DNA of 61,571 nucleotides from Gaoshiqia sp050298035 (GTDB taxonomy: Bacteria > Bacteroidota > Bacteroidia > Bacteroidales > Prolixibacteraceae), in NCBI GenBank assembly GCA_050298035.1, contig JBNKTK010000006.1, positions 1 to 61,571 on the forward strand, in the 5' to 3' direction. Position numbers and translations under genes: made by a program. This document shows positions 43,223 to 52,393 of the stretch, one piece after another. A model generated the notes under the pieces. The model was not told the DNA's origin. It searched no databases and saw nothing but the letters and a program-made list of their open reading frames with translations. Position 1 is the stretch's first letter. Each line of letters opens with the position of its first letter.

Positions 43223-43270
43223 TAGCTGTACCGTTTCTCTGGTTCACCGGATTTTGAAACGGTACAGCTA
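43223..43270. promoter_or_regulatory. 15-bp perfect dyad between fucI and the DUF6786 gene
   Basis: TAGCTGTACCGTTTC (43223-43237) and GAAACGGTACAGCTA (43256-43270) are exact complements separated by 18 bp. It overlaps the predicted transcript start and ends 23 bp before the next gene. As RNA it would be a long hairpin; as DNA it could be an operator, with the GntR-type regulator at 46061 as the obvious candidate. There is no T-run, so it is not a standard terminator. Confidence 0.6.
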
Positions 43271-43293
43271 ATCATTCCGAAAAAAAAGATAAC

Positions 43294-44436
43294 ATGAAGT
43301 TTAAGCAGGGACAATACGGTTATGATATTGATTGTCTGCAAGAAAAATTTACAACAATAGAACTTGTAGCGGAACCATCGCGTGTTGTGGTGGTTCCTGA
43401 ACTACAAGGGCGTGTGATGACCAGCACGACCTCGGGCAACGAGGGATTCTCTTTTGGATGGGTCAATCACGGGTTGGTCAGGTCAGACAAACGTTCCGTG
43501 CAATTTAATGCTTTTGGCGGCGAAGAGCGCTTCTGGCTTGGGCCGGAGGGGGGACAGTTTTCCATTTATTTTCCACAGGGCAACTCGATGGAAATGCAAA
43601 ACTGGAAAGTCCCGGAAGCCATTGATACGATGAAATGGGACGTGCAGGAAGTGATGCCAGAGATGGCAACTTTTGCCAAACAATTTACGCTGAAAAACTA
43701 CTCCGGAACCGAGTTCAACATCGAAGCCACCCGCCGGGTGGGGATTATCTTTCCGGATGAAATAGCTGATATTCTAAGAGTTGAATTGGGCAAATCTGTA
43801 AAATCAGTGGCTTACGAGTCACTAAACCAGCTTAAAAATATTGGGGAAACTGATTGGAGCAAAGAAACAGGTCTTTTGTCAATCTGGATGCTGTCCATGT
43901 ACAATCCTTCGTCCAACGTAACAATTGTGGTACCGTTCAAAAAGAATGGAGCCGGCCCCAAAGTGAAAGATGACTATTTTGGTCAAATCCCGGCTGACAG
44001 GTTAAAAGTTTCTGATGGCGTCATTTTCTTTAAAGCTGACGGTAACCATCGTGGAAAAATAGGTGTTTCGCCAGAAAGGGCATTGCCAGTTTTGGGAAGT
44101 TACGATGCCCAAAACGGTTGCCTGACCATTCTTGAAACGACAATCAACCCGGAAGCAAAAGGCTACGTGAATTCGTCATGGGAAGAAATCCAACAGGATC
44201 CTTTTGATGGTGACGTTATCAATGCGTACAATGACGGCCCGCTTGAAAACGGAGGTCAGCTTGGCCCGTTTTATGAGCTTGAATCATCATCGGAAGCTTT
44301 GGAACTGAAAGCCGGAGAGTCCCGTTTCCACTTACAGCGTACCTATCATTTTGAAGGGAGTGAAGAAGATTTGGGACAGATTGCTGTTAAGATACTGGGA
44401 GTTTCACTTAACACGATAAAACATGCTTTTGACTAA
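43294..44436 (+). CDS. DUF6786 family protein of the fucose operon
   Basis: Uncharacterised 380-residue protein without signal peptide. The sequence has the feel of a beta-sandwich carbohydrate fold, as in aldose epimerases (ELQGRVMTSTTSGNEGFSFG, NAFGGEERFWLGPEGGQFS, RTYHF near the end), and I assign it to DUF6786 from memory of that family. Lying between the fucose isomerase and permease genes, it may be a mutarotase-like enzyme that interconverts fucose anomers before isomerisation. That function is inferred from fold and context only. Confidence 0.75.
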   Translation: MKFKQGQYGYDIDCLQEKFTTIELVAEPSRVVVVPELQGRVMTSTTSGNEGFSFGWVNHGLVRSDKRSVQFNAFGGEERFWLGPEGGQFSIYFPQGNSMEMQNWKVPEAIDTMKWDVQEVMPEMATFAKQFTLKNYSGTEFNIEATRRVGIIFPDEIADILRVELGKSVKSVAYESLNQLKNIGETDWSKETGLLSIWMLSMYNPSSNVTIVVPFKKNGAGPKVKDDYFGQIPADRLKVSDGVIFFKADGNHRGKIGVSPERALPVLGSYDAQNGCLTILETTINPEAKGYVNSSWEEIQQDPFDGDVINAYNDGPLENGGQLGPFYELESSSEALELKAGESRFHLQRTYHFEGSEEDLGQIAVKILGVSLNTIKHAFD

Positions 44437-44481
44437 GACATAAAATTACCTTTAAACAAAAACTAATAAACTATCAAACAC

Positions 44482-45792
44482 GTGAAAACTAAAGAAAGAG
44501 TCATTCCAAAGGAATACCTGGTTCCTTTTATTTTAATTACAAGTTGCTTTGCGCTGTGGGGGTTTGCCAACGATATTACCAACCCGATGGTAGAAGCTTT
44601 TTCCCGTATTTTTAATATGGGTGTCGGTGGCGGAACCTGGGTTCAGGTTGTATTTTATGGTGGCTATGGTGCCATGGCTTTCCCTGCTGCTTTTTATATC
44701 CGCAAATATTCATATAAATCAGGAATCCTGATGGGGTTAGGCCTGTATGCTACCGGAGCATTAATGTTTATCCCGGCCAGTTACATCGGCATGTATTACC
44801 CGTTTTTGATTGCCTATTTTGTGATGACCTGCGGTCTGTCATTCCTTGAAACCAGTGCCAATCCATACATCCTCTTTATGGGACCAGACGACACGGCTAC
44901 CCGGCGTTTGAATTTTGCACAGGCTTTCAATCCCATGGGGTCAATTACTGGTATGTTTGTGGCTAAATCGTTTATCCAGGCACGGCTTGACCCGCGTGGC
45001 GCCGATGAACGTGCCTTGTTGTCGCCTGACCAGTTCGATGCGATCAAATCAAGCGATTTGCATACCTTGAGTAATCCGTACATTGCAATTGGCGGGGTTA
45101 TCATTTTAATGTTTTTTGTGATCCTGCTTAAGAAAATGCCCCGGAACGAAGAATCAGACCATAGCCTGAACTTATTTGGTGCCTTGAAAAACCTGTTAAA
45201 GGTAAAGCGTTATTATGAAGGAGTAATTGCCCAGTTGTTCTACGTTGGGGCTCAAATTATGTGCTGGACTTTCATCGTGCAGTACGGACAACGTATTTTT
45301 GTTGAACAGTTTGGCATGACTCCCGGGGCAGGTGCCCAAAAAGCGCAGATGTACAACATTGTAGCCATGGCCATTTTCCTCGTGTCCCGTTTTATCTGTA
45401 CATTCTTATTGAAATATATTTCGCCGGGAAGACTGTTGCTGGCCTTGTCAATCGGAGGTATTGCACTTTCATGCGGAACAATCTTCTTCCAGGATATTTG
45501 GGGCTTGTATTGCCTGGTAGGCATTTCTGCCTGTATGTCGTTGATGTTCCCGACCATTTATGGTATTGCCCTGCGCGGAATGGGAGAGGATGCCAAGTTT
45601 GGTGCTGCAGGATTGATCATGTCCATTGTCGGTGGAACCTTCCTGCCGAAACTTCAGGCGTTCATTATCGATATGGGAACTGTATTTTCAATGCCGGCGG
45701 TAAATGTTTCATTTATCATGCCGCTTATTTGTTTTGTCATCATAGGTATTTACGGGTACCGGACATTTAAAGTACATTTCCATTTTTATTAA
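44482..45792 (+). CDS. fucP: MFS sugar permease, FucP-like (L-fucose:H+ symporter)
   Basis: Twelve-helix major facilitator of the FHS family. It starts at GTG 44482 (436 residues, MKTKERVIPKEYLVPF as translated). The first helix carries WGFANDITNPMV, with the acidic residue equivalent to FucP Asp46, and helix IV carries LSFLETSANPY, with the Glu equivalent to Glu135; both are needed for sugar and proton binding in E. coli FucP. Glucose/galactose permeases of the same family are close relatives, so the fucose assignment rests partly on fucI being in the operon. Confidence 0.85.
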   Translation: MKTKERVIPKEYLVPFILITSCFALWGFANDITNPMVEAFSRIFNMGVGGGTWVQVVFYGGYGAMAFPAAFYIRKYSYKSGILMGLGLYATGALMFIPASYIGMYYPFLIAYFVMTCGLSFLETSANPYILFMGPDDTATRRLNFAQAFNPMGSITGMFVAKSFIQARLDPRGADERALLSPDQFDAIKSSDLHTLSNPYIAIGGVIILMFFVILLKKMPRNEESDHSLNLFGALKNLLKVKRYYEGVIAQLFYVGAQIMCWTFIVQYGQRIFVEQFGMTPGAGAQKAQMYNIVAMAIFLVSRFICTFLLKYISPGRLLLALSIGGIALSCGTIFFQDIWGLYCLVGISACMSLMFPTIYGIALRGMGEDAKFGAAGLIMSIVGGTFLPKLQAFIIDMGTVFSMPAVNVSFIMPLICFVIIGIYGYRTFKVHFHFY

Positions 45793-45885
45793 ACGAATCA
45801 TTGTGAGAAAGCAAAAAGCAAATAGATTGAACGGTTATCCGGGAAAAGCTTTCTTCTATGATTTAGTGAATCCGGTAAGAATTAT

Positions 45886-45893
45886 TACTTTTG
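45886..45893 (+). promoter_or_regulatory. Candidate -7 element upstream of the GntR gene
   Basis: TACTTTTG matches TAnnTTTG; transcription would begin near 45900 and meet the terminator at 46008-46038 before reaching the regulator gene. A TTTA lies at the -33 spacing (45862-45865). Confidence 0.45.
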
Positions 45894-46007
45894 TCGTGAA
45901 TATTGAAGCAGGCATTAAAACCAGCTTCGTTAGAACATCAGTTAGTGTCCTTCTCGGGGCATTAACGCTTTTCTACATTATATTCAGATAAGTTGTTGGG
46001 TTTATAA

Positions 46008-46038
46008 GCCTGAATTGCAGAGGCAATTCAGGCTTTTT
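46008..46038 (+). terminator. Terminator between fucP and the GntR-type gene
   Basis: GCCTGAATTGC and GCAATTCAGGC form a perfect 11-bp stem with loop AGAG and five T residues. It ends 22 bp before the regulator start codon. It may end the fucose message, or the short transcript from 45886, or attenuate the regulator. Confidence 0.9.
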
Positions 46039-46060
46039 GCTAAACAATCAATTCATATCT

Positions 46061-47053
46061 ATGAGTTTTAAATTTGAAGTAGACAAATTTTCGTCCCAGA
46101 CCAAGTTGCAACAGCTCATTCATGCAATAAATGAGGCGATTAGTAATGGTGTTCTGAAAGAAGGGGATTTCCTTCCATCAATAAATAAGCTTAGCAAGGA
46201 CAGCGGAATATCGCGAGACACAATCTTCAAGGTATATTCTATTTTAAAGCAACGTAGTATTATCTCATCAACACCAACCAAAGGCTATTTTGTTAACTCT
46301 GTTTCTTTTAAAGTGATGATGTTGCTGGATGATTTCAGTGCTTTTAAAGAACAACTTTATAGCAGTTTCCGGAATAACCTTCCTGAAAATTATTCAGTTG
46401 ATCTGCTGTTTCATCATTACAATGCCGATGTATTTGAACAATTAATACTGAACAGTCTTGGCCGTTACAGTATGTACATTGTTATGAATATCAACAATCA
46501 GCGGATTGAAGAGGTGGTACATAAAATTGACCCCAATAAATTACTGATCCTGGACATGGGAACGCCTGACAGTCCGGAATTGGCCTATCTGACTCAGGAT
46601 TTTAGCAAAGGAGTGATCGATTGTCTGAAAGTCGGCTTGCCACAAATATCAAAATACAGGGAATTTAACCTGGTATTTCCAGCTTCGACACCACACCCCA
46701 AAGAATTTATTGTGGCCTTCGACAGCTTCTGTGAGTCAAATAATATTCGCCATTCTGTAATCCCTAAGATAAAAGATCATCCAATAAGCGCAGGTCAGGC
46801 ATTTTTGGCGATTAAAGAAGATGATCTGGTTTACATTATCAAGCAGTGCAAGCAGGCTGGTTTGGAACTTGGAGTTGACGTGGGGCTAATTTCTTATAAT
46901 GATACGCCGATGAAGGAAATCGTTGGTACAGGGATTACCGTCATTTCTGTTGATTTTAGCGAGATGGGGCAAAAAGCTGCCCGTTTTATAGAGAGCAAAG
47001 AGAAAATTTTTGAAACACTTCCCCCTAAACTAATTTTAAGAGGATCGCTGTAG
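46061..47053 (+). CDS. GntR-type transcriptional regulator with LacI-like sensor domain
   Basis: Predicted sugar-responsive regulator of the adjacent fucose genes. Start is ATG 46061 (330 residues); an in-frame ATG at 46037 lies within the terminator and is unlikely. Residues ~1-75 form a GntR winged helix (LKEGDFLPSINKLSKDSGIS with RDTIFKVYSIL). The rest is a periplasmic-binding-protein-like sensor, as in LacI regulators (DVGLISYNDTPMKEIV and GITVISVDFSEMGQKAARFI). This GntR-LacI hybrid layout is usual in Bacteroidota, where a GntR-type FucR controls fucose use in Bacteroides. The ligand is inferred. Confidence 0.88.
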   Translation: MSFKFEVDKFSSQTKLQQLIHAINEAISNGVLKEGDFLPSINKLSKDSGISRDTIFKVYSILKQRSIISSTPTKGYFVNSVSFKVMMLLDDFSAFKEQLYSSFRNNLPENYSVDLLFHHYNADVFEQLILNSLGRYSMYIVMNINNQRIEEVVHKIDPNKLLILDMGTPDSPELAYLTQDFSKGVIDCLKVGLPQISKYREFNLVFPASTPHPKEFIVAFDSFCESNNIRHSVIPKIKDHPISAGQAFLAIKEDDLVYIIKQCKQAGLELGVDVGLISYNDTPMKEIVGTGITVISVDFSEMGQKAARFIESKEKIFETLPPKLILRGSL

Positions 47054-47072
47054 CCGAAGAATATATAAGCAG

Positions 47073-48125
47073 TTATTTCTTGGCCTGGTTAAAACGCTCC
47101 ATTATCTCTTTTCGTTTCTTTAGTTTATAGAGGTAATTTTCTGTTTGAACGTGATATTTGGTATAATAGGATTTTGTAGCCCATTCAATTGCTGCATTCA
47201 CATCGCCAAGCATTTCACTGGCCAGGGCCAAATTATATTCGGCTTTACTTTTTACCGTTGTTTTTGGCGATTCGGCATAATCCAACCAATAATCATAGGC
47301 GGCCTGCCAATCGTTGTTATTTGCCAGGGCGCTAATCTTTTCAGCATCATCTTTTTCGATAATAAAATAAGAACGGTTTTCACTTCTCCATGCAGGTGAT
47401 AAGCGGGCATCCAAATCCAGTGCAACTTTTATCCCTGTTTGTATCAGGCATTCTTTAATTGATGGTAATTTGGGAAACAGTTTTTCCGGAGAAAGATCAT
47501 AGTCAGACCAGCTAATCGTGTCAGCAACAATTAATTGTTTTACAATTTCTTTTGTTTTGGGATAGTACACCTTGAAAATAGCATCGTATTTTGAATCAAT
47601 TGTTGCGGAATAGTATTTAAACTCATCCATATTTCCGGGATGAATCGTGTAACTGGTTATCATTTTATTATAGAAACGTTCCATCACCAATAGCGCATCC
47701 GTCTCAAACTCATCACATATACTTTGTACTTTGTTCCAATCAAGGTTTTCAGGCAACCTGTAAAATTTAATGTCCCGTTCAAAATTACGGTCCACGGGGA
47801 TTACAACATCATATCTTCCTGATTCGTAAAGCAGTTCGCCAAGTACCTTTAGAGTTGTGTCTGCAGCTACACTATCCAGTACTACAGAACTCAAGTTAAA
47901 CCCCTCGGTATAAAAATATCGTTGAAGTGAATCTTTATTGAAGTTCAAAAATTCATCATTTACGGCACGGTTCATTAGCGTGAGGCTCGTAATTTCATCA
48001 GGAAGCAAATCGGGAGAAGGAAATGCTGCTTCAATGGTGAGTACTTTATAAGATGACGTACATGCGGTCACAACAAAAACAAATACCAAAAGTCCCGGGA
48101 GTAGTTTCGAACGTATAATTGCCAT
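47073..48125 (-). CDS. DUF6340 family lipoprotein
   Basis: Lipobox VTAC gives Cys22. 350 residues, of which ~30-270 match what I recall of DUF6340 (opening with IEAAFPSPDLLPDEITSLTLMNRA) and ~280-340 look like a TPR-type helical repeat (AEYNLALASEMLGDVNAAIEWA). It is envelope-anchored, with function unknown. It sits 10 bp downstream of the VWA-like membrane protein gene and is probably in the same operon. Confidence 0.75.
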   Translation of the reverse strand: MAIIRSKLLPGLLVFVFVVTACTSSYKVLTIEAAFPSPDLLPDEITSLTLMNRAVNDEFLNFNKDSLQRYFYTEGFNLSSVVLDSVAADTTLKVLGELLYESGRYDVVIPVDRNFERDIKFYRLPENLDWNKVQSICDEFETDALLVMERFYNKMITSYTIHPGNMDEFKYYSATIDSKYDAIFKVYYPKTKEIVKQLIVADTISWSDYDLSPEKLFPKLPSIKECLIQTGIKVALDLDARLSPAWRSENRSYFIIEKDDAEKISALANNNDWQAAYDYWLDYAESPKTTVKSKAEYNLALASEMLGDVNAAIEWATKSYYTKYHVQTENYLYKLKKRKEIMERFNQAKK

Positions 48126-48135
48126 AAGTTATAAT

Positions 48136-50202
48136 TTAATACGAGCCCCAGTATTTTCTCAAAAACCATTCCAAAGTAAGTAAAAACAGGATCAAAAAGA
48201 ATAACGATTTTAAGTCAATAAAATCCTGATAAACAAGCTGGTTTGTCTTTTGATCTTTCAGCCTGGTATTGGCATAAAGCTCCTGGCTCAACTGTTTAAA
48301 ATCCTGTGAAAAGAAGAATTTCCCTCCGGTATTCGTTGAAATTTGGTAAAGTGTCTTAAAATCTGCGTCATTCCTTGCAGCTTCCAGTTGCAGTTTATTC
48401 ACCTGAAAACTGCCTGATTCGCGGTACTCATTTTCACCAAGTCTAACAAAAGCTTCAAAAGAATAAGTTCCGGCCGGCAAAGTTCCGATATTCAGTCGAT
48501 ACTGATTTTCACTCTTGTCAAATACAAAGGAATAATTTGTCCCTTTTTCTGAAGTCAGGTTGATCGTTACTTCCGGTTCATTCACCGGTTCAAAGCTCTC
48601 ATTCAGGAGTTCAGCCTGCATTAGTACCGGGCTGTCCTCGGCATACTCCGTTTGGCAGTAAATGTTGAAGTTATCTTCATTCGGTTTTAAAATCAGGTAA
48701 CTCACTATTTTTCTGATCAGGTTATCAAATGACTCGTGTGTCCCGTTTTGCAGGTAGTTGTACATTCTCCAGCGCCAAAGCCCTTCACCTAAAACAATCC
48801 CTCGTTTAGCGCCTTGCTGTCTTCCAATAGCTATTAAAGGAGTTCCGGTCTCAATTGTTTGCACACGTTGGCTCATCAGTACCTGTAATTCAGGAGTTAC
48901 TTCAATGTTGCCAAATGGAACAGTGAGCGGCGGCCAGTTCCCTATGCTTGCATCTAAATTGTCATCAATAGTGAACAAACTAAAATCCCTGTTCAAAACC
49001 GGGGAGGCATTTTCGGTATTGTTTGTTTGTTGAAAATTGACACCAACCTGCAAATTATTTAACCGCTGTAAAGATGTTGCTGATCCAACAATGTATAACG
49101 ACGGCCGTCGGTTCTTCACCAAATCCGCCAATAGCTGGCTATTCGCAGCGGTAGCGTCAGGTAATTGGTCAATAATAACCAAATCATATTTATTCAGGTC
49201 AATGTCTTTTTCATCACCAGAGACAATATCCCAGCTATAATTGTTATCTGTACGGATTGCTTTGATGATTGCTGAAATGTCCGGGTGGGGGCCATGTTCG
49301 AGAAACAGGATTTTTTGTTTTTCGGAGATCAAATAAATTGAAAAATCAAACTGGTTATTCGCCAGGTTTTCTTCGCCATTAACCGGTTCCAGCCTGACTG
49401 AATAATTGTTGATCCCGGGCTCTTCTGCTTTTATACTGATTTTCTCCTGCCGGAAATAATCGTTCCCCGATATACGGATCGTCGATTCATAGATGGTTTT
49501 GTCATTTTTGATAATTGAAAGCCTTGTCTGTTGCCCGGCAGCCTTGATAAAAGAGAGGTCAACTTCAACAGGGAAATTAGTATCCAGATAAGCTGTTTTG
49601 TTGGTGTTTACTTTTCGAATGGCAGCATCTGTATTCAACGTTGTATCACCAACACCAATAGTATAAACCGGAAATGGGAGAGACTTACTTTTATAAACGG
49701 GGTCAGCTCCTGAGTTGTACAGTCCATCACCTATAATTACGAGGGCTCCAATTGTTGGCGCAAAATAATTATCAGTTATTGTTTCAAGTAGCTCACTGTA
49801 ATTTGAACGCACCTCCGAATAGTTTACAGTATCGCTTTTTTGAGCATGTTCACCGAAAGTCCAGTAATCAACCTGAAAATCGCCAAACTCTTCTTTTGCT
49901 TGGCTGATAAGCCCTTCGCATTCATTTTTGAATTTCTCAAGTGATTGCGAATTATCAGAGGCCATTATAAGTACCGGCTTTATTCGTTTATGCTGCATCC
50001 GTTGAATTGCTGGTGCCAGCAATAATAAACTCAGTAAAAAGAAGGACAAAAAGCGCAACACGATCAGTACCTTTACTTGCGTACCGGTAAAAATGCCAGT
50101 TTGTTTTTTATCCCGGTAAAGCAAAACTGAAAGCAATGCCGCAAGCAAAATACATCCAAAAATCAGCAAGTAAGGATATGGTTGGTCAAAATAGATTTTC
50201 AA
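48136..50202 (-). CDS. VWA-like membrane protein (BatA/BatB-related architecture)
   Basis: 688 residues. Two N-terminal membrane helices (YLLIFGCILLAALLSVLLY and VLRFLSFFLLSLLLLAPA) are followed by a large exported domain with a VWA-type fold beginning KPVLIMASDNSQSL, where D-N-S-Q-S resembles a MIDAS DxSxS with one substitution. Ig-like domains follow, then a glutamine-amidotransferase-like region (about 330-420). A final C-terminal helix (LKSLFFLILFLLTLEWFLRKY) anchors the other end. This layout is common in Bacteroidota but uncharacterised. No moxR-type ATPase is adjacent. Confidence 0.8.
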   Translation of the reverse strand: MKIYFDQPYPYLLIFGCILLAALLSVLLYRDKKQTGIFTGTQVKVLIVLRFLSFFLLSLLLLAPAIQRMQHKRIKPVLIMASDNSQSLEKFKNECEGLISQAKEEFGDFQVDYWTFGEHAQKSDTVNYSEVRSNYSELLETITDNYFAPTIGALVIIGDGLYNSGADPVYKSKSLPFPVYTIGVGDTTLNTDAAIRKVNTNKTAYLDTNFPVEVDLSFIKAAGQQTRLSIIKNDKTIYESTIRISGNDYFRQEKISIKAEEPGINNYSVRLEPVNGEENLANNQFDFSIYLISEKQKILFLEHGPHPDISAIIKAIRTDNNYSWDIVSGDEKDIDLNKYDLVIIDQLPDATAANSQLLADLVKNRRPSLYIVGSATSLQRLNNLQVGVNFQQTNNTENASPVLNRDFSLFTIDDNLDASIGNWPPLTVPFGNIEVTPELQVLMSQRVQTIETGTPLIAIGRQQGAKRGIVLGEGLWRWRMYNYLQNGTHESFDNLIRKIVSYLILKPNEDNFNIYCQTEYAEDSPVLMQAELLNESFEPVNEPEVTINLTSEKGTNYSFVFDKSENQYRLNIGTLPAGTYSFEAFVRLGENEYRESGSFQVNKLQLEAARNDADFKTLYQISTNTGGKFFFSQDFKQLSQELYANTRLKDQKTNQLVYQDFIDLKSLFFLILFLLTLEWFLRKYWGSY

Positions 50203-50436
50203 TTTGCCAGAGTTTTAAGGTCACAGACCTATTTATTCTTTCCGTTATCTCTTCTTCAATAAATTGTTAGCCCCGAATTATTAGGGGAGAAATACTACAA
50301 TAATCATTTAATAGTATTTAAAACAAGCCAAATTTAATATTCTTCTTTAAGAGCCTGTTCAAAAATCATTCAAAGAGACGAAAAAAACAAAATTTAGAAA
50401 ATTTGAATATTTTGAAGATAAAACCCGCCTTCTGAA

Positions 50437-51375
50437 TTATTTGTGTGATTTCACTTTTTCCCTTACCAGGTTTGTAAGTTGTACCCGGTTACTTACTTCG
50501 GTTTTCAAATAGATGCGGGAAGCATGATCTTTCACCGTTTGCAGCGTGATAAATAAGGATTCCGATATTTCCTTGTTGGTTTTTCCCTGGCAGATTTGTT
50601 CGATAATTTCGGCTTCACGTTTGGATATTTCGTAAGCTTTGCAAAATGATTCGAAGCCGGAAATAGCTGTTCTGCTCACTTCGAATCCGCCATATTTAAA
50701 GTAGAGCAAACCCGGTAAAATGGCGGTTTGGCTGAAGTAGAATATGATTGCTGCCAGTAGGACAGACCAGTGCGAATAGCTCATGAACAGAGTCAATCCA
50801 AAAAGTATTGCTGGTAGTGCCAACGAGCTGGCCAACCAGAAAACAGGAGCTTTTGAGGTAACTTCATTCTTATAAATAAACCAAATGGAAGAAACAACGA
50901 GGATAAAAATGAAATGAACAATTAACAGGATTTCGTACAAAAGATCTTTATCAACAGGCCTTTCAACGGCAACTTTGTTTTTAAGGTGGAGAACAATGAA
51001 GAACAGGCAAACAATACACAGAATAAAATAACTGATTGACCACCACGATTTTAATTGTTTGTCGACTAGTTCAATGCCAAACTTAATCATCAGGAACCAG
51101 CAGACAATCAGGAGCGGCAATCCCATAACTGGTATGACGCTGAGTAAATTAACAAGGAGATGATCAGATATTGTTACTGATCTGAACAAAGCATTGATCA
51201 GGATATTCCCCCAAATACCATAAAACCCAAATGCAGCCATAAACATGGTCATGTAGAAAAGGGAAGGGGCATATTTATATTTGGGGTTATTCTTTAACCG
51301 GTAAGCAGTAATTATCCCCAAGCCTGATATGCCGGCCGACATAAAAAAAGTAAATATGTACAGTACTGTTTTCAT
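50437..51375 (-). CDS. Membrane-anchored LuxR-type transcriptional regulator
   Basis: The N-terminal ~235 residues contain about seven hydrophobic helices (VLYIFTFFMSAGISGLGIIT and others). The C-terminal ~65 residues form a LuxR/FixJ helix-turn-helix (REAEIIEQICQGKTNKEISE, then ITLQTVKDHASRIY). A membrane-bound DNA-binding protein of this layout probably senses an envelope or hydrophobic signal; neither ligand nor target is shown. It is divergent from the small membrane protein gene at 51552, which is a possible target. Confidence 0.87.
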   Translation of the reverse strand: MKTVLYIFTFFMSAGISGLGIITAYRLKNNPKYKYAPSLFYMTMFMAAFGFYGIWGNILINALFRSVTISDHLLVNLLSVIPVMGLPLLIVCWFLMIKFGIELVDKQLKSWWSISYFILCIVCLFFIVLHLKNKVAVERPVDKDLLYEILLIVHFIFILVVSSIWFIYKNEVTSKAPVFWLASSLALPAILFGLTLFMSYSHWSVLLAAIIFYFSQTAILPGLLYFKYGGFEVSRTAISGFESFCKAYEISKREAEIIEQICQGKTNKEISESLFITLQTVKDHASRIYLKTEVSNRVQLTNLVREKVKSHK

Positions 51376-51519
51376 TGAATGGCCAAATTATAAAAAATGA
51401 TCCGGCCAGCCATCCTACCAAAGTAGGAAAGTTAAAATCTTTTATCCGGATTATCCCTACTTAAGTCGCTAATTCATAAAACACTACTTTAGTATGAAGT
51501 ATTATTTGTGAAGTGGTAG

Positions 51520-51527
51520 TAAGTTTG
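51520..51527 (+). promoter_or_regulatory. Candidate -7 element for the gene at 51552
   Basis: TAAGTTTG matches TAnnTTTG, with transcription starting near 51534, 18 nt before the ATG. The TTTG at 51505-51508 is only 11 bp away, too close for the normal -33 element, so activation by a regulator is possible. Confidence 0.45.
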
Positions 51528-51551
51528 GTATGAATTCAAAAAACTTACACC

Positions 51552-52226
51552 ATGGAATTAATTAATTATACAACATTGAGGCCAACGATTGGCGGTAGTT
51601 TCAGCAATGGTTGGGAAGTCATGAAAAAATATTTCCTCTATTTATTACTCGTGGTAATTGTTGTGGGAATATTCACCGGACCGGGAGGGGCCAATTTTAA
51701 GTATACATCCGATGAAGGTTTTCATTTCACACCGTTCATCTTCTTTGTTGTCTTATTTGCGACAGCCTACGCATTCCTTTTTGCACCAGTTATTACATAC
51801 AGTTCCAAACTAATTTATATTGATGCCGTCCGCGACAAAGACATAGACCTGAAAAAGTTGATTGCCGGTTTTAATAATTACCTGAATATCATTCTGGCAA
51901 ACCTGCTAAAGACTGCTCTCATTGTCATGGGCTTTTTCTTTTTTATCATTCCCGGAATTGTACTTTGCTGCCGGTTGGCATTTGTCTCGTACCTGGTTAT
52001 GGATGAAAACCTTGATCCGATCCGGGCAATTGAACGTAGCTGGAAGCTTACACGCGGCATTGGTTGGAATATCTTTTTCATGGCAATCATGTCCTTCTTT
52101 ATCGGATTTTTCGGATTCATTCTGCTGATAGTCGGAATTTTTCCTGCACTGATCTGGATTCATTCTTCATTTGCAACAATTTACCAGGCAGCCCTGAACC
52201 GGGAAAACGGCACAATTGACTTCTAA
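51552..52226 (+). CDS. Multi-helix membrane protein
   Basis: 224 residues with about five membrane segments and a short cytoplasmic N-terminus (LRPTIGGSFSNGWEVMKKYF). It resembles the membrane domain found next to glycerophosphodiester phosphodiesterases and the DUF975-type proteins: a conserved amphipathic region (YLVMDENLDPIRAIERSWKL) precedes the last two helices. The family is widespread and its function unknown. Monocistronic, with a terminator right after it. Confidence 0.78.
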   Translation: MELINYTTLRPTIGGSFSNGWEVMKKYFLYLLLVVIVVGIFTGPGGANFKYTSDEGFHFTPFIFFVVLFATAYAFLFAPVITYSSKLIYIDAVRDKDIDLKKLIAGFNNYLNIILANLLKTALIVMGFFFFIIPGIVLCCRLAFVSYLVMDENLDPIRAIERSWKLTRGIGWNIFFMAIMSFFIGFFGFILLIVGIFPALIWIHSSFATIYQAALNRENGTIDF

Positions 52227-52251
52227 TCTTTTAAAAATTCTAAAATGATAG

Positions 52252-52279
52252 AGCCGGGGTATTCATCCCGGCTTTTTTT
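52252..52279 (+). terminator. Terminator after the gene at 51552
   Basis: AGCCGGG and CCCGGCT pair around GTATTCAT and run into seven T residues, 26 bp after the stop codon. Confidence 0.9.
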
Positions 52280-52393
52280 CTTTATTTTACGAGGCTTTTA
52301 ATTATTTGCGACTTCCGGATTTGAGTCGGATGTTTTTTTTAGAATCCAGGTTTTCTCCCGGCAAGTTAAAATCAGAACAGATTAGTATCAGAT

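Noticed and set aside
45803..45991. 62-codon open frame after fucP starting with GTG
   Set aside because: It contains a predicted -7 element in its coding sequence, has no recognisable feature and sits in the spacer before a terminator. More likely chance.
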